A program made the translations under genes and the position numbers. DNA of 64,000 nt from Streptomyces prunicolor NBRC 13075 (lineage in GTDB: Bacteria > Actinomycetota > Actinomycetes > Streptomycetales > Streptomycetaceae): assembly GCF_000367365.1 (NCBI RefSeq), contig NZ_BARF01000029.1:94619-158618 (forward strand), read 5' to 3'. The notes under the pieces were generated by a model. The model had not been told where the DNA came from, did no database searches, and worked only from the letters and a program-made list of their open reading frames with translations. Below are positions 24,829 to 33,406 of the stretch, one piece after another (positions within the stretch are counted from its first letter, which is position 1; each line of letters begins with the position of its first letter).

Positions 24829-25992
24829 CTACGACAGGGCGGTGCGCACCGCCCTGACCAGCGCCTGCGCCCGTGGATCAGCCGTAACGCTCTTGCGGAA
24901 CGAATTCGTCACATACCCGAACGCGATGCCCGACTCCGGGTCGGCGAAGCCCAGTGCGCCGCCCCGGCCCGGGTGGCCGAAGGAGCCGTCCGAGAAGAGC
25001 GGGGACGCGCCGCCGTGCAGCATGTAGCCGAGGCCGAAACGGGTGTTGATCACGAGGACGCGGTCCGGGCCCGAGGAGCGTTCCGTGCGGGCCAGCTCGG
25101 CCGTCTCGGGGGTGAACAGCCGTACCCCGCCGTCCACTTCACCGATCAGTGACGCGTAGCAGCGGGCCAGTCCGTCCGCCGTCGCGATGCCGTTCGACGC
25201 GGGGAGTTCGGCGGCCCGGTACGCCGGGTCGTTCTCGTCCGGCATCGGGGTGATCGCCCCGAACGCGCGCCGGGTGAGGGAATCGGGGTTCGCGTACGCC
25301 TCGGAGACCGACCGCTTGGGGCGCATACGGAGCGCGCTCGCGTCCCTTGTCGGGGCTTCCAGCTGTGCGACTCGGCCCACCCGTTCCGCCGAGGACGCCG
25401 GCAGTCCCACCCACAGCTCCGCCCCGACCGGACCCGCGATCTCGTCCGCGATCAACTCGCCGATCGACCGGCCCGTCACCCGCCGCACCAGCTCACCGGT
25501 CAGCCAGCTGTACGTCTGCGCGTGGTACCCGTGGTCCGTGCCCGGCTCCCACACCGGCGCCTGCGCCGCCACCGCCGTAGCGCTCAGCACCGGGTCGGCG
25601 GCCTGCGCCGGGGTCAGCGGGTGGTCCAGTACCGGTACGCCCGCGCGGTGGGCCAGCAGGTGCCACACCCGGGTGTGCTCCTTGCCGGCCGTCTTGTACT
25701 CCGGCCAGTACTCGCCCACCGGAGCGTCCAGGTCCAGTTCCCCGCGCTGCGCCAGCAGGAGCAGTACGGCGGCCGCCACGCCCTTCGTCGCCGAGCGGAC
25801 GATCTGAGCCGTGTCCTGTTTCCAGGGTGCGGTGCCGTCGACGTCCTTCGTGCCCGCCCAGAGATCTACGACCCGGTGTCCGTGCCGGTACACCGTCACC
25901 GCCGCGCCCCGGTCCCCGCGCGCCTCGAAGTTCCGTACGAACGCATCCCTGACCGGCTCGAAGCCCTCGGCCACCACGCCGTTCACGTCCAC
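24829..25992 (-). CDS. Serine hydrolase of the beta-lactamase/EstB family
   Basis: The 387-residue protein has the class C beta-lactamase-like catalytic set: Ser-x-x-Lys as SATK (about residue 70), a Tyr motif in YHAQTYSWLTGEL, and FGHPGRGG replacing the KTG box. Such proteins are usually esterases or peptidases and lack a signal peptide here, so it is probably cytoplasmic. GTG 25992 was chosen because AGGAG stands seven bases upstream; a TTG at 26031 is also in frame. The ohr gene lies 35 bases upstream on the same strand. Confidence 0.88.
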   Translation of the reverse strand: MDVNGVVAEGFEPVRDAFVRNFEARGDRGAAVTVYRHGHRVVDLWAGTKDVDGTAPWKQDTAQIVRSATKGVAAAVLLLLAQRGELDLDAPVGEYWPEYKTAGKEHTRVWHLLAHRAGVPVLDHPLTPAQAADPVLSATAVAAQAPVWEPGTDHGYHAQTYSWLTGELVRRVTGRSIGELIADEIAGPVGAELWVGLPASSAERVGRVAQLEAPTRDASALRMRPKRSVSEAYANPDSLTRRAFGAITPMPDENDPAYRAAELPASNGIATADGLARCYASLIGEVDGGVRLFTPETAELARTERSSGPDRVLVINTRFGLGYMLHGGASPLFSDGSFGHPGRGGALGFADPESGIAFGYVTNSFRKSVTADPRAQALVRAVRTALS

Positions 25993-26027
25993 GTCCGCGC
26001 TCCTGGTTCTGCCGTCCGGCCTCTCTC

Positions 26028-26492
26028 TCAACCAAGCAGGATCGTGACGTCGATGTTCCCGCGGGTCGCGTTCGAGTACGGGCAGACCTCGTGCGCCGCG
26101 TCCACCAGCTTCGCCGCGATGCCCTGGTCGAGGATCGGCAGGGACACGCTCAGGGCGACCGCGAGGCCGTAGCCCTTCTGCTTGTTGGGGCCGATGCCCA
26201 CCTTCGCGGCGACCGTGGAACCGGTCAGGTCGAAGCCCGCTCGACGGCCGACCAGGACGAGCGCGTTGTGGAAGCAGGAGCTGTAGCCGGCCGCGAAGAG
26301 CTGCTCGGGGTTGGTGCCGTTGCCGTCGCCGCCCAGCGCCGGAGGCATCGCGACCTGGAGGGCGAGCTGGCCGTCCAGGCTGCTGACGAAGCCGTCCCGG
26401 CCGCCGTGGGCGGTGGCCTCGGCGACGTACATGATCTTCGTCGGGCGGGTGTCGACAGCGGTGTCAGTGGTGGCAGCGGTGTCGTCGGTCAT
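26028..26492 (-). CDS. ohr: Organic hydroperoxide resistance protein Ohr
   Basis: The 154-residue OsmC/Ohr-fold peroxidase has both redox cysteines: one in AGYSSCFHNAL (about residue 76) and one in EVCPYSNATRGN (about residue 140). It also has the Arg in GGRDGFVSSLDGQL. It reduces organic and lipid hydroperoxides using lipoylated partners in the cytoplasm. GGGGGAGG stands before the chosen ATG. An inverted pair AGATAC/GTATCT, about 17 bases apart, lies upstream (around 26548-26577) and could be a regulator site. No MarR-type ohrR gene is adjacent. Confidence 0.9.
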   Translation of the reverse strand: MTDDTAATTDTAVDTRPTKIMYVAEATAHGGRDGFVSSLDGQLALQVAMPPALGGDGNGTNPEQLFAAGYSSCFHNALVLVGRRAGFDLTGSTVAAKVGIGPNKQKGYGLAVALSVSLPILDQGIAAKLVDAAHEVCPYSNATRGNIDVTILLG

Positions 26493-26604
26493 GGCGGGAC
26501 CTCCCCCGGGGACGGAAAGCACGAGCGCGCGCGGCTCCTTCGTGCCCAAGATACTGACCGGTAGCACAGCCGTATCTACCCGGGGGTAATGACCGCCGGT
26601 AACG

Positions 26605-27360
26605 TCACGCGCCCATTGTCACGGACCGCGGGTCGAACCCGAAGGGCAGCTCCAGGCGATGGGCGCGCATCAACGCGTCGTCGGAGAGGAGTTCGGCGGT
26701 CTTGCCGTCCGCCGCGATCACGCCCTCGCTGAGGATCAGTGCGCGCGGGCACAACTCCAGTGCGTACGGCAGGTCGTGCGTGACCATGAGGACCGTCACG
26801 TCCAACGACCGCAGGATGTCGGCCAGTTCGCGGCGTGAGGCGGGGTCGAGGTTGGAGGAGGGCTCGTCCAGGACGAGGATCTCCGGTTCCATCGCCAGGA
26901 CCGTTGCCACCGCTACTCGGCGACGCTGGCCGAACGACAGGTGGTGCGGGGGACGGTCCGCGAACTCCGCCATCCCCACCGACTCCAGTGCCGTACGCAC
27001 CCGTTGCTCCAGCTCGGCGCCCTTCATCCCGGCCGCCGCCGGGCCGAACGCCACGTCCTCGCGGACCGTTGGCATGAAGAGCTGGTCGTCGGGGTCCTGG
27101 AAGACGATCCCGACCCGGCGCCTGATCTCCGCCATGTGCCGCTTGCCGACCGGGAGTCCGGCCACCGTCACCGTCCCGGCGCCGGCCGTGAGGATGCCGT
27201 TGAGGTGCAGCACGAGGGTGGTCTTGCCGGCGCCGTTCGGGCCGAGCAGGGCGACCCGTTCGCCGCGTGCGACGGTGAAGTCGACGCCGAACAGGGCCTG
27301 TTGGCCGTCGGGGTAGGCGAAGGCGAGGCCAGAGACCTCCAGTGAAAGGGAATCGGTCAC
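26605..27360 (-). CDS. cbiO: ECF transporter ATPase (CbiO/NikO)
   Basis: The 251-residue ATPase has Walker A GPNGAGKTTL, the Q loop FQDPDDQLFMPTVREDVAFG that is diagnostic of ECF ATPases, signature LSFGQRRRVA and Walker B ILVLDEPSSNLDP, then the His switch MVTHD. It powers metal uptake with CbiQ and CbiM. The GTG start overlaps the CbiQ stop (GTGA); an ATG nine bases further upstream is possible but has poor ribosome-binding spacing. Confidence 0.93.
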   Translation of the reverse strand: MTDSLSLEVSGLAFAYPDGQQALFGVDFTVARGERVALLGPNGAGKTTLVLHLNGILTAGAGTVTVAGLPVGKRHMAEIRRRVGIVFQDPDDQLFMPTVREDVAFGPAAAGMKGAELEQRVRTALESVGMAEFADRPPHHLSFGQRRRVAVATVLAMEPEILVLDEPSSNLDPASRRELADILRSLDVTVLMVTHDLPYALELCPRALILSEGVIAADGKTAELLSDDALMRAHRLELPFGFDPRSVTMGA

Positions 27361-28118
27361 AGCGTCCATCCCAACAGGCATACGACAAGGGCGGCTGACG
27401 GGAGTGCGAGGGCGTACGACCACTGCGCCCGGTCCGCGGTCACCTCGTCGATCACCGGCATGGAACCCGCGTAACCCCGGCTCACCATGGCCAGATGGAC
27501 CCGCTCCCCGCGCTCGTAGGAGCGGATGAACAACGCGCCCGCCGACTTCGCGAGCACGCCCCAGTGGCGGATGCCCCGGGCCTCGAAACCCCGTGACTCG
27601 CGGGCGATCCGCATTCGCCGCATCTCGTCCGTGATGACATCGCCGTAGCGGATCATGAAGGACGCGATCTGGACGAGGAGGGGCGGGAGCTTCAATCGCT
27701 GGAGGCCCAGGAGGAGTTCGCGTAGTTCCGTGGTCGCGGCGAGGAGGACCGAGGCGGCTACGCCCAGGGTGCCCTTCGCGAGGACGTTCCACGCGCCCCA
27801 GAGGCCGTTCACGCTCAACTGCACGCCCAGGACGGTGACTTGGTCGCCCTCCGCCACGAAGGGCATCAACACCGCGAACGCCACGAACGGGATCTCGATC
27901 AGCAGGCGGCGGAGGAGGAAGGCTGCGGGCACGCGGGCCGCGTACGCGACCAGGGCGAGCAGCGCGGCGTAGAGGCCGAACGCCCACATCGCCTCGCGCG
28001 GGGTCGACACCACGATCACCACGAAGGCGAAGACGGCGGCCAGTTTGGTGTGCGGGGGGAGCGTGTGGACGGGGGAGTGGCCGTGCCGGTAGAGGCGGTG
28101 GGCGTGGCCCGCGCCCAT
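27357..28118 (-). CDS. cbiQ: ECF transporter T component (CbiQ/NikQ)
   Basis: The 253-residue membrane protein has five or so helices and the two coupling-helix motifs of T components: RMRIARESRGFEARG (Ala-Arg-x-Ser-Arg-Gly) and LAMVSRGYAGSMP. It links the substrate-binding CbiM to CbiO. It begins one base after the CbiM stop and ends overlapping CbiO, so the three are one operon. Confidence 0.93.
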   Translation of the reverse strand: MGAGHAHRLYRHGHSPVHTLPPHTKLAAVFAFVVIVVSTPREAMWAFGLYAALLALVAYAARVPAAFLLRRLLIEIPFVAFAVLMPFVAEGDQVTVLGVQLSVNGLWGAWNVLAKGTLGVAASVLLAATTELRELLLGLQRLKLPPLLVQIASFMIRYGDVITDEMRRMRIARESRGFEARGIRHWGVLAKSAGALFIRSYERGERVHLAMVSRGYAGSMPVIDEVTADRAQWSYALALPSAALVVCLLGWTL

Positions 28119-28119
28119 G

Positions 28120-29154
28120 TCAGGCCGCCTGCGAGGTGGTGCCACGGCGCTTGCGGACCGCCCAGAAGACACCGGTGCCCGCCACGACCGTGACGCCCAC
28201 GCCGATCACGCCCGCGAGGCCGCCGGAGAGCCGGGCGTCGTCGACGTCCCGTACGCCGTAGTCGGCCAGCGGGGAGTCCGCCGAGGCGTGCTCCTTCGCC
28301 TTCTGGTCGATGCCCTGGTCGGCGGCCACCTTCTCCAGGCCGTCGGGGTTCGAGGAGGCGTAGAAGCTCACGAAACCGGCGAGGAGGAGGGAGGCCACCA
28401 GGCCGGTGATCCACAGCTTGCGGCGGGAGACGCCCCCAGCGGAAACCGGCTCCAACTGCGCTGGCGCGTCCACGAGTTCGCCGTTCACGCGCAGCTTGAG
28501 GCGTTGCTCCAGGCCGCGTGCGCCGTAGACCAGATCCGGGCGTACGGCGATCACCGCGCCCACCGTCAGCGCGGTGATCGCGGCCTCCCCGATGCCGATG
28601 AGGAGGTGCACGCCGATCATCGCGGTGGCGACCTTGGCGAGGGAGACGTCGGTGGTGCCGCCGAGCGAGTAGAGGAGGGTGAAGACGAGGGCGGCCGCGG
28701 GGACCGAGAGCAGGGCCGCGGTGAAGGACGCGGCGGTGATCGAGCGGCGGGTGCGGGGCAGGACCTTCACCAGGCCGCGGAAGACGGCGTACGCCACGAC
28801 CGTCGTCGTGATCGCCATGTCGGTGATGTTCACGCCGAGCGCGGTCAGGCCGCCGTCCGCGAACAGGATGCCCTGCATGAGGAGGACGACCGAGACGCAG
28901 AGGACGCCTGTGTAGGGGCCGACCAGGATCGCTGCCAGCGCGCCGCCCAGCAGGTGGCCGCTGGTGCCGGCCGCGACCGGGAAGTTGAGCATCTGCACGG
29001 CGAAGATGAACGCGGCGACCAGGCCCGCCAGCGGCGCGGTCCGCTCGTCGAGTTCGCGGCGGGCGCCGCGCAGGCTCACGGCGATGGCGCCGGCGGCGAC
29101 CACGGCGGTCGCGGCGGATATGGGGGCGTCGATGAATCCGTCAGGCACATGCAC
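28120..29154 (-). CDS. cbiM: CbiM-PDGLE fusion, substrate-specific ECF component
   Basis: The 344-residue protein begins MHVPDGFID, the metal-binding N-terminus of CbiM/NikM in which the first residues and His2 form the Ni/Co site. Six to seven helices follow. From about residue 245 a linker leads to a membrane helix, the SSNPDGLEKVAADQG motif and a last helix: a CbiN-like PDGLE domain fused at the C-terminus. It selects the metal ion. The upstream region carries a Nur-like box, which points to nickel rather than cobalt as the cargo. Confidence 0.92.
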   Translation of the reverse strand: MHVPDGFIDAPISAATAVVAAGAIAVSLRGARRELDERTAPLAGLVAAFIFAVQMLNFPVAAGTSGHLLGGALAAILVGPYTGVLCVSVVLLMQGILFADGGLTALGVNITDMAITTTVVAYAVFRGLVKVLPRTRRSITAASFTAALLSVPAAALVFTLLYSLGGTTDVSLAKVATAMIGVHLLIGIGEAAITALTVGAVIAVRPDLVYGARGLEQRLKLRVNGELVDAPAQLEPVSAGGVSRRKLWITGLVASLLLAGFVSFYASSNPDGLEKVAADQGIDQKAKEHASADSPLADYGVRDVDDARLSGGLAGVIGVGVTVVAGTGVFWAVRKRRGTTSQAA

Positions 29155-29174
29155 GGGATGATTTTAGATGCTTG

Positions 29175-29191
29175 TTGCGAGTCCTTTGCAA
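29175..29191. promoter_or_regulatory. Nur-box-like nickel regulator site
   Basis: TTGCGA-GTCCT-TTGCAA has the TTGCAA-N5-TTGCAA form described for the nickel-responsive Fur-family regulator Nur of Streptomyces, with one mismatch. It lies 20 bases upstream of cbiM, where binding would block transcription. Confidence 0.6.
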
Positions 29192-29250
29192 GAGCGAGGG
29201 AGTCTCTTGCCGATATGTGAGATCTATCGCCCCGGAGGGCGCTCCCGAGA

Positions 29251-29265
29251 AAATGTGCGACATTT
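29251..29265. promoter_or_regulatory. Short palindrome upstream of the ssgE-type gene
   Basis: AAATGTGCGACATTT is a perfect 6-bp inverted repeat with a GCG centre, 60 bases before the ATG, between the divergent cbiM and SALP genes. It is possibly a regulator site; the protein is unknown. Confidence 0.4.
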
Positions 29266-29324
29266 GGGTAGTGGAAGCGGATGCATAGCTTTCACGCAGG
29301 TCACTCAGCGTAAGGGGCCGCCCG

Positions 29325-29681
29325 ATGTCCGTAGTCGAACAGTACGCGCGAGCCCATATCGTCACCGACGAGGACGTGGACCGGCTGGATGCTGACGCGG
29401 TCCCCGTCGTCCTGCGGTACGACCCCGAATCCGATCCCCGAGCCGTCCGTATCGGCCTGCCCGGACCGCATGAATGGACCTTCGACCGGGAGCTGCTGGA
29501 GCAGGGGCTGCGGGCCCCGGCCGGCAGCGGCGAGGTGCGGGTGTGGCCGTGCGGGCGGGTGCAGGCCGTGGTGGAGTTCCACTCCGAACAGGGCGTCTCC
29601 GTCGTCCAGTTCGAGACGAAGACGATCATGCGGTTCCTGCGGCGCACCTATACGGCCGCCACCACGCCCGTCGGGACCTGA
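29325..29681 (+). CDS. ssgE: SsgA-like sporulation/cell-division protein (SALP)
   Basis: The 118-residue protein belongs to the actinobacterial SALP family: VPVVLRYDPESDPRAVRI, then WTFDRELLEQGL, GEVRVWP and a C-terminal helix. SALPs recruit cell-wall and division enzymes during sporulation. SsgE is reported to affect spore separation. The gene lies next to two PBP genes, as I recall for ssgE (SCO3158) in S. coelicolor, and that context supports the symbol. Its stop codon falls inside a 19-bp tandem duplication. Confidence 0.82.
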   Translation: MSVVEQYARAHIVTDEDVDRLDADAVPVVLRYDPESDPRAVRIGLPGPHEWTFDRELLEQGLRAPAGSGEVRVWPCGRVQAVVEFHSEQGVSVVQFETKTIMRFLRRTYTAATTPVGT

Positions 29682-29707
29682 ACTCCCCGTCGGGACCTGA
29701 ACTCCCC
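29670..29707. repeat. 19-bp tandem duplication across the SALP stop codon
   Basis: GTCGGGACCTGAACTCCCC occurs twice head to tail. The first copy contains the TGA stop. The duplicated stop lies only in the untranslated part. Confidence 0.9.
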
Positions 29708-29723
29708 GTAGGGGCACGGAGGT

Positions 29724-31403
29724 TCAGCCGCCGAGGCTGCTGCCCAGCTTGAGCAGCGCCGCCACGATCGGGCCCGCCGTGTCGCCGCCGTGGCCGCCCG
29801 CCTGGACCACACCGGCGGCGGCCAGGTCGCCCTTGTACGCGGTGAACCAGCCGTTGGGCTTCTTCTGGCCGTCGACCTCCGCCGAGCCGGTCTTCGCGCC
29901 GTAGTCCGGACCGAGCCCGGACATCGCCTCGGCCGCCGTGCCGTAGTCGGCCGTGTACTTCATGACCTCCTTCAGCTCGGACTGCGTCGTCGACGACATC
30001 GTGCGCGAGGCCTTCGCCAGCGTGCGGCCGTCGACCGTCGCGGAGACCAGGTACGGCTGGTGGAAGGTGCCCGTGTCGACCGTCGAGGCGACCGACGCCA
30101 TGTTCAGCGGGTTCATGCGGACCCCGCCCTGGCCGATCAGCGAGGCGCCCATCTGCGCGCCGCTCTGCACCGGGACCGAGCCGTCGAAGGTGGGGACGCC
30201 GATGGCCCAGTTGTTCATGCCGAGGCCGTAGACCTGCTGGGCCTCTGTCGTCAGGTCGCTGTTGGACAACTTGGGCGCGAAGTTGATGAAGGCGTTGTTG
30301 CAGGAGGCCCCGAAGGCCATCTTGAACGTGCCCTTCTTGATCTCCGAGTCGTCGTCGTTGTGGAAGGTCCAGCCCGCGAGCTTGTACGTCTTGGGGCAGG
30401 GGTGCGACGCGTCCGGGGTGATCAGGTTCTTCTCGAAGAGCATCGTCGACGTCACGACCTTCATCGTGGAACCGGGGGCGAGGGAGCCCTGGAAGGCCAC
30501 GTTGAAGCCGTGCGAGGCGTTCGCGACGGCCAGGATCTCGCCGGTCGACGGGCGCATCATCACGACCGAGGAGTTCTTCTGCTTGCCGACCTGTGTTTCG
30601 GCCGCCGCCTGGAGGGTCGGGCTGAGCGTCGTCTTCACCTTGCCCGGCGTGCCCTTGCTCAGCTCGACGAGGGTCTTGTCGGACTGCTTGGACTTCTTGC
30701 CCCGGACGACCTGGAGTTCGATGCCCGCCTTGCCGCCGGCCTTCTTGCCGAACTTCTCCCGCAGCCCGTCCAACACCGGCCCCAGGGACGGGTACTTGGC
30801 GGTCGTCAGCTCGCCGCCGTCACGGTCGTAGGCCTTGATCGGCGGGGTGCCGGACTCGCCGGTCACCAGAGTGTCGCCGTCCGCGAGGTCGGGGTGGACG
30901 ACGGAGGCGTGCCACTGGACGTACGGCTTGCCGTCCTTCGCGCTGCGCACGACGGTGAGTGAAGTGGCGTACGTCATGGGCTTGTTGATGCCCTTGTACG
31001 ACACCGTGCACTTCACGGAGAAGGGCACCTTGGCGCCGGTGCGGGCGCCCTCGGTGACGGTGATGCCCTTCATGTGGGCGTTCTTCGTGTAGCCGGTGAG
31101 CAGGGCGGTGGCCGCCGTCGACTTGTCGGTCGTGGCGGCGGCCTGGGCGACCTTGCCCGACTGCCAGTCGGTGAGGAAGCGCTTCGCGGTCGTCTGCACC
31201 TCGGTCGCCGACAACGGGCCCGTCTTGATGGCCTTGTGGTCGGCGGTGGTCGACGTGCGTGCCTCGGCCGACGCCCCGCCGTCGTACAGCGCGTAGGCGC
31301 CGACGCCCGCGCCGACGACGGCCGCGGCGATCACCCCGCCGACGACGGCGGGTCTGGCCTTGCGCCGCTCGCCGACGACCTTTTTCTTGCCCCTCGTGCC
31401 CAC
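29724..31403 (-). CDS. Penicillin-binding protein, MecA_N/transpeptidase type
   Basis: The 559-residue protein has a basic cytoplasmic start, one membrane helix (VVGGVIAAAVVGAGVGAYAL), an NTF2-like MecA_N domain (about residues 60-170), a dimerisation region and a transpeptidase domain. All three penicillin-binding motifs are present: STMK (SxxK, about residue 320), SCN in GASCNNAF and KTG in GAKTGSAEVDG. It cross-links peptidoglycan outside the membrane. It is a paralogue of the next PBP gene, and both share direction near the SALP gene, which suggests a role in sporulation wall growth. Confidence 0.93.
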   Translation of the reverse strand: MGTRGKKKVVGERRKARPAVVGGVIAAAVVGAGVGAYALYDGGASAEARTSTTADHKAIKTGPLSATEVQTTAKRFLTDWQSGKVAQAAATTDKSTAATALLTGYTKNAHMKGITVTEGARTGAKVPFSVKCTVSYKGINKPMTYATSLTVVRSAKDGKPYVQWHASVVHPDLADGDTLVTGESGTPPIKAYDRDGGELTTAKYPSLGPVLDGLREKFGKKAGGKAGIELQVVRGKKSKQSDKTLVELSKGTPGKVKTTLSPTLQAAAETQVGKQKNSSVVMMRPSTGEILAVANASHGFNVAFQGSLAPGSTMKVVTSTMLFEKNLITPDASHPCPKTYKLAGWTFHNDDDSEIKKGTFKMAFGASCNNAFINFAPKLSNSDLTTEAQQVYGLGMNNWAIGVPTFDGSVPVQSGAQMGASLIGQGGVRMNPLNMASVASTVDTGTFHQPYLVSATVDGRTLAKASRTMSSTTQSELKEVMKYTADYGTAAEAMSGLGPDYGAKTGSAEVDGQKKPNGWFTAYKGDLAAAGVVQAGGHGGDTAGPIVAALLKLGSSLGG

Positions 31404-31527
31404 AGTTCCCGATCCTCCGCGAATCCCTTTGGGCCCCCGCCGCCCTCGGCCCTCTCACACCCCAACGACGAGGCCCACCCTAGAGTCCCGTCCTGTGCGG
31501 GTGAGTTCGTTTCCCCGCGGAGTGAGA

Positions 31528-33159
31528 TCAGCCACCTGCCGCCAGTACGGCCCGGACGATCGGGCCGGCCGCGTCGATGCCGTGGCCGCCGTCCTGGGTC
31601 ATGGCCGCCGCCGCGACGTCGTTGCGGTAACCGGTGAACCAACTGTTGGACTTGGACTGCCCGTCCACCTCGGCGGACCCCGTCTTCGCGCCGATGCTGC
31701 CGCCGAGCCCGGACATGATGCCGGCCGCGGTGCCGCTGGTCGCGGTGCGGTTCATCATCGCCCGCAGCTGGGCCGACGTACTCGCCGACAGGCCCTTGGC
31801 GGTGGCCAGGGGGCGGCCGTCGAGGCTCTGCGCGACGAGGATCGGCTGGCGGAACGTGCCCGTCTTCGCGGTCGCCGTCACCGATGCCATGTTCAGCGGG
31901 CTCATCTGCACCTGGCCCTGGCCGATCAGGTTGGCCGCGGTGTCCGGGCCGCCGGACGCGGGGACCGAGCCGTCGAAGGACGGGATGCCGGTCTTCCAGT
32001 TGTCCCGGCCGAGCCCGAACCGGTCCTGGGCCTCCGTGGTGAGGGAGTCCACCTTGACGTCGTCGGCGAACTTCACGAAGGCCGTGTTGCAGGAGCGGGC
32101 GAAGCTGTCGGAGAGGGTCGCGCCCTCGTCCGGGGACAGGCCCGTCAGGTTGTGGAAGGTCTGGCTCTGCCAGGTCGCGGTGGGCGGGCAGGGCGCCGAG
32201 CCGTTCATCGAGGTCAGCCCGGTGTCGATGAGTGTGGCGGCGCTGATGATCTTCATCGTCGAGCCGGGCGCCAACTGCCCCAGGAACGCGGCGTTGAAGC
32301 CGTCGTTGCGGTTGTTGGCGATCGCCAGCACCTGCCCGGTGCTGGGCTGTAGAGCCACGATCGACGACTCCGAGTACTTCGTCACGGCCTTCTCGGCGGC
32401 GGCCTGCGCGGTGGCGTTGAGCGTGGTGCGCACCTTGCCGGCCTTGCCCTTCTCCAGGGTCAGCAGCGTGGTGTCGGCCGAGTCCGCGGCCTCGTGCTTG
32501 ATCGACAGCTCGATACCGGGCGTACCGCCCGCCTTGTCACCGTACTTGTCGCGCAACTCGTCGAGTATCGGCCCGAGCGACGGATACTTCTCCTTCGTCA
32601 GCACGGTCCCGTTCCGGTCCACGGCCTCGATCGCCGGGCTCGCGGACTCCCCGGTGACGAAGGTGTCGCCGGTCTTCAACTCCGGGTGGACGACTGTCGG
32701 TTGCCAGTCGACCAGGGCCCGCCCGGTGGTCTTGCCGCGTACGACGGTCAGTTGGCTCTGGTAACTGAGCGGCTTGGACTTCCCGTCGTACGACACCGTT
32801 GCCTTCACCGTGAACGGCACGGTGGCCCCGGTCGCCGTACCGGGCGTGATCTTCACCTTGGTGATGTGACCGGCCCCGCTGTAGGACTCCAGCACGAGGT
32901 CGGCGGCGGCGTCGTTGTTCGTGTACGACGCGGCGGTCACCGACTCCCCGCCCTCCCAGGCCGCGAAGAACTTCTTCGTCGTCTCCTCGACCTCACTGCT
33001 GCTGGGCGGTCCGGTCTTCTTGGCCGTGGAACCACTGACCCCGCCGATCCCGTCCGAACCATCCAACGCGGATACGACGTTGAACGCCCCGTACCCCGCC
33101 CCGCCGACCATCACGGCGAACACACTGCCGATGACGGTGGCCTTTACCCCCTTGCGCAT
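31528..33159 (-). CDS. Penicillin-binding protein, paralogue
   Basis: The 543-residue protein has the same architecture as its neighbour: a short basic N-terminus, a membrane helix (VIGSVFAVMVGGAGYGAF), a MecA_N-type domain, then the transpeptidase domain with STMK in APGSTMKIIS, SCN in RSCNTAFVKF and KTG in GAKTGSAEVDG. The two proteins look like an old tandem duplication. This one is first in the transcription direction, 124 bases upstream of the other. It probably has a transpeptidase role in the septum or spore wall. Confidence 0.93.
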   Translation of the reverse strand: MRKGVKATVIGSVFAVMVGGAGYGAFNVVSALDGSDGIGGVSGSTAKKTGPPSSSEVEETTKKFFAAWEGGESVTAASYTNNDAAADLVLESYSGAGHITKVKITPGTATGATVPFTVKATVSYDGKSKPLSYQSQLTVVRGKTTGRALVDWQPTVVHPELKTGDTFVTGESASPAIEAVDRNGTVLTKEKYPSLGPILDELRDKYGDKAGGTPGIELSIKHEAADSADTTLLTLEKGKAGKVRTTLNATAQAAAEKAVTKYSESSIVALQPSTGQVLAIANNRNDGFNAAFLGQLAPGSTMKIISAATLIDTGLTSMNGSAPCPPTATWQSQTFHNLTGLSPDEGATLSDSFARSCNTAFVKFADDVKVDSLTTEAQDRFGLGRDNWKTGIPSFDGSVPASGGPDTAANLIGQGQVQMSPLNMASVTATAKTGTFRQPILVAQSLDGRPLATAKGLSASTSAQLRAMMNRTATSGTAAGIMSGLGGSIGAKTGSAEVDGQSKSNSWFTGYRNDVAAAAMTQDGGHGIDAAGPIVRAVLAAGG

Positions 33160-33406
33160 GACGCTGTTCCCTCCCCGTTGTCAGTCCTCCGACTGTAAGT
33201 GGCGTGGGGGAAAGCTGTGAGGGGTGTTGCCTTTTGTTGTCCTAACAGAGACCGCTTCCTGGATCCACGTGTCCTGGTCCGCTGAGCGGAACAGAGGGCG
33301 ACAGGCAACCCCTGGCGCACCACGCTGTTCACCGATCGTTCGACGTGTTTCGAAGGAAGCGTCGCCACCGCACGGCATCGGAGTCAACGAAGAGGAGATC
33401 ACCGGC

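Noticed and set aside
24505..26172. Several plus-strand frames opposite the serine hydrolase and Ohr genes
   Set aside because: Antisense shadows; the minus-strand genes have complete catalytic motifs.
29155..29324. Cobalamin riboswitch upstream of cbiM
   Set aside because: The leader before the ATG is short and no conserved B12-box sequence could be seen. A Nur-like site explains the region better.
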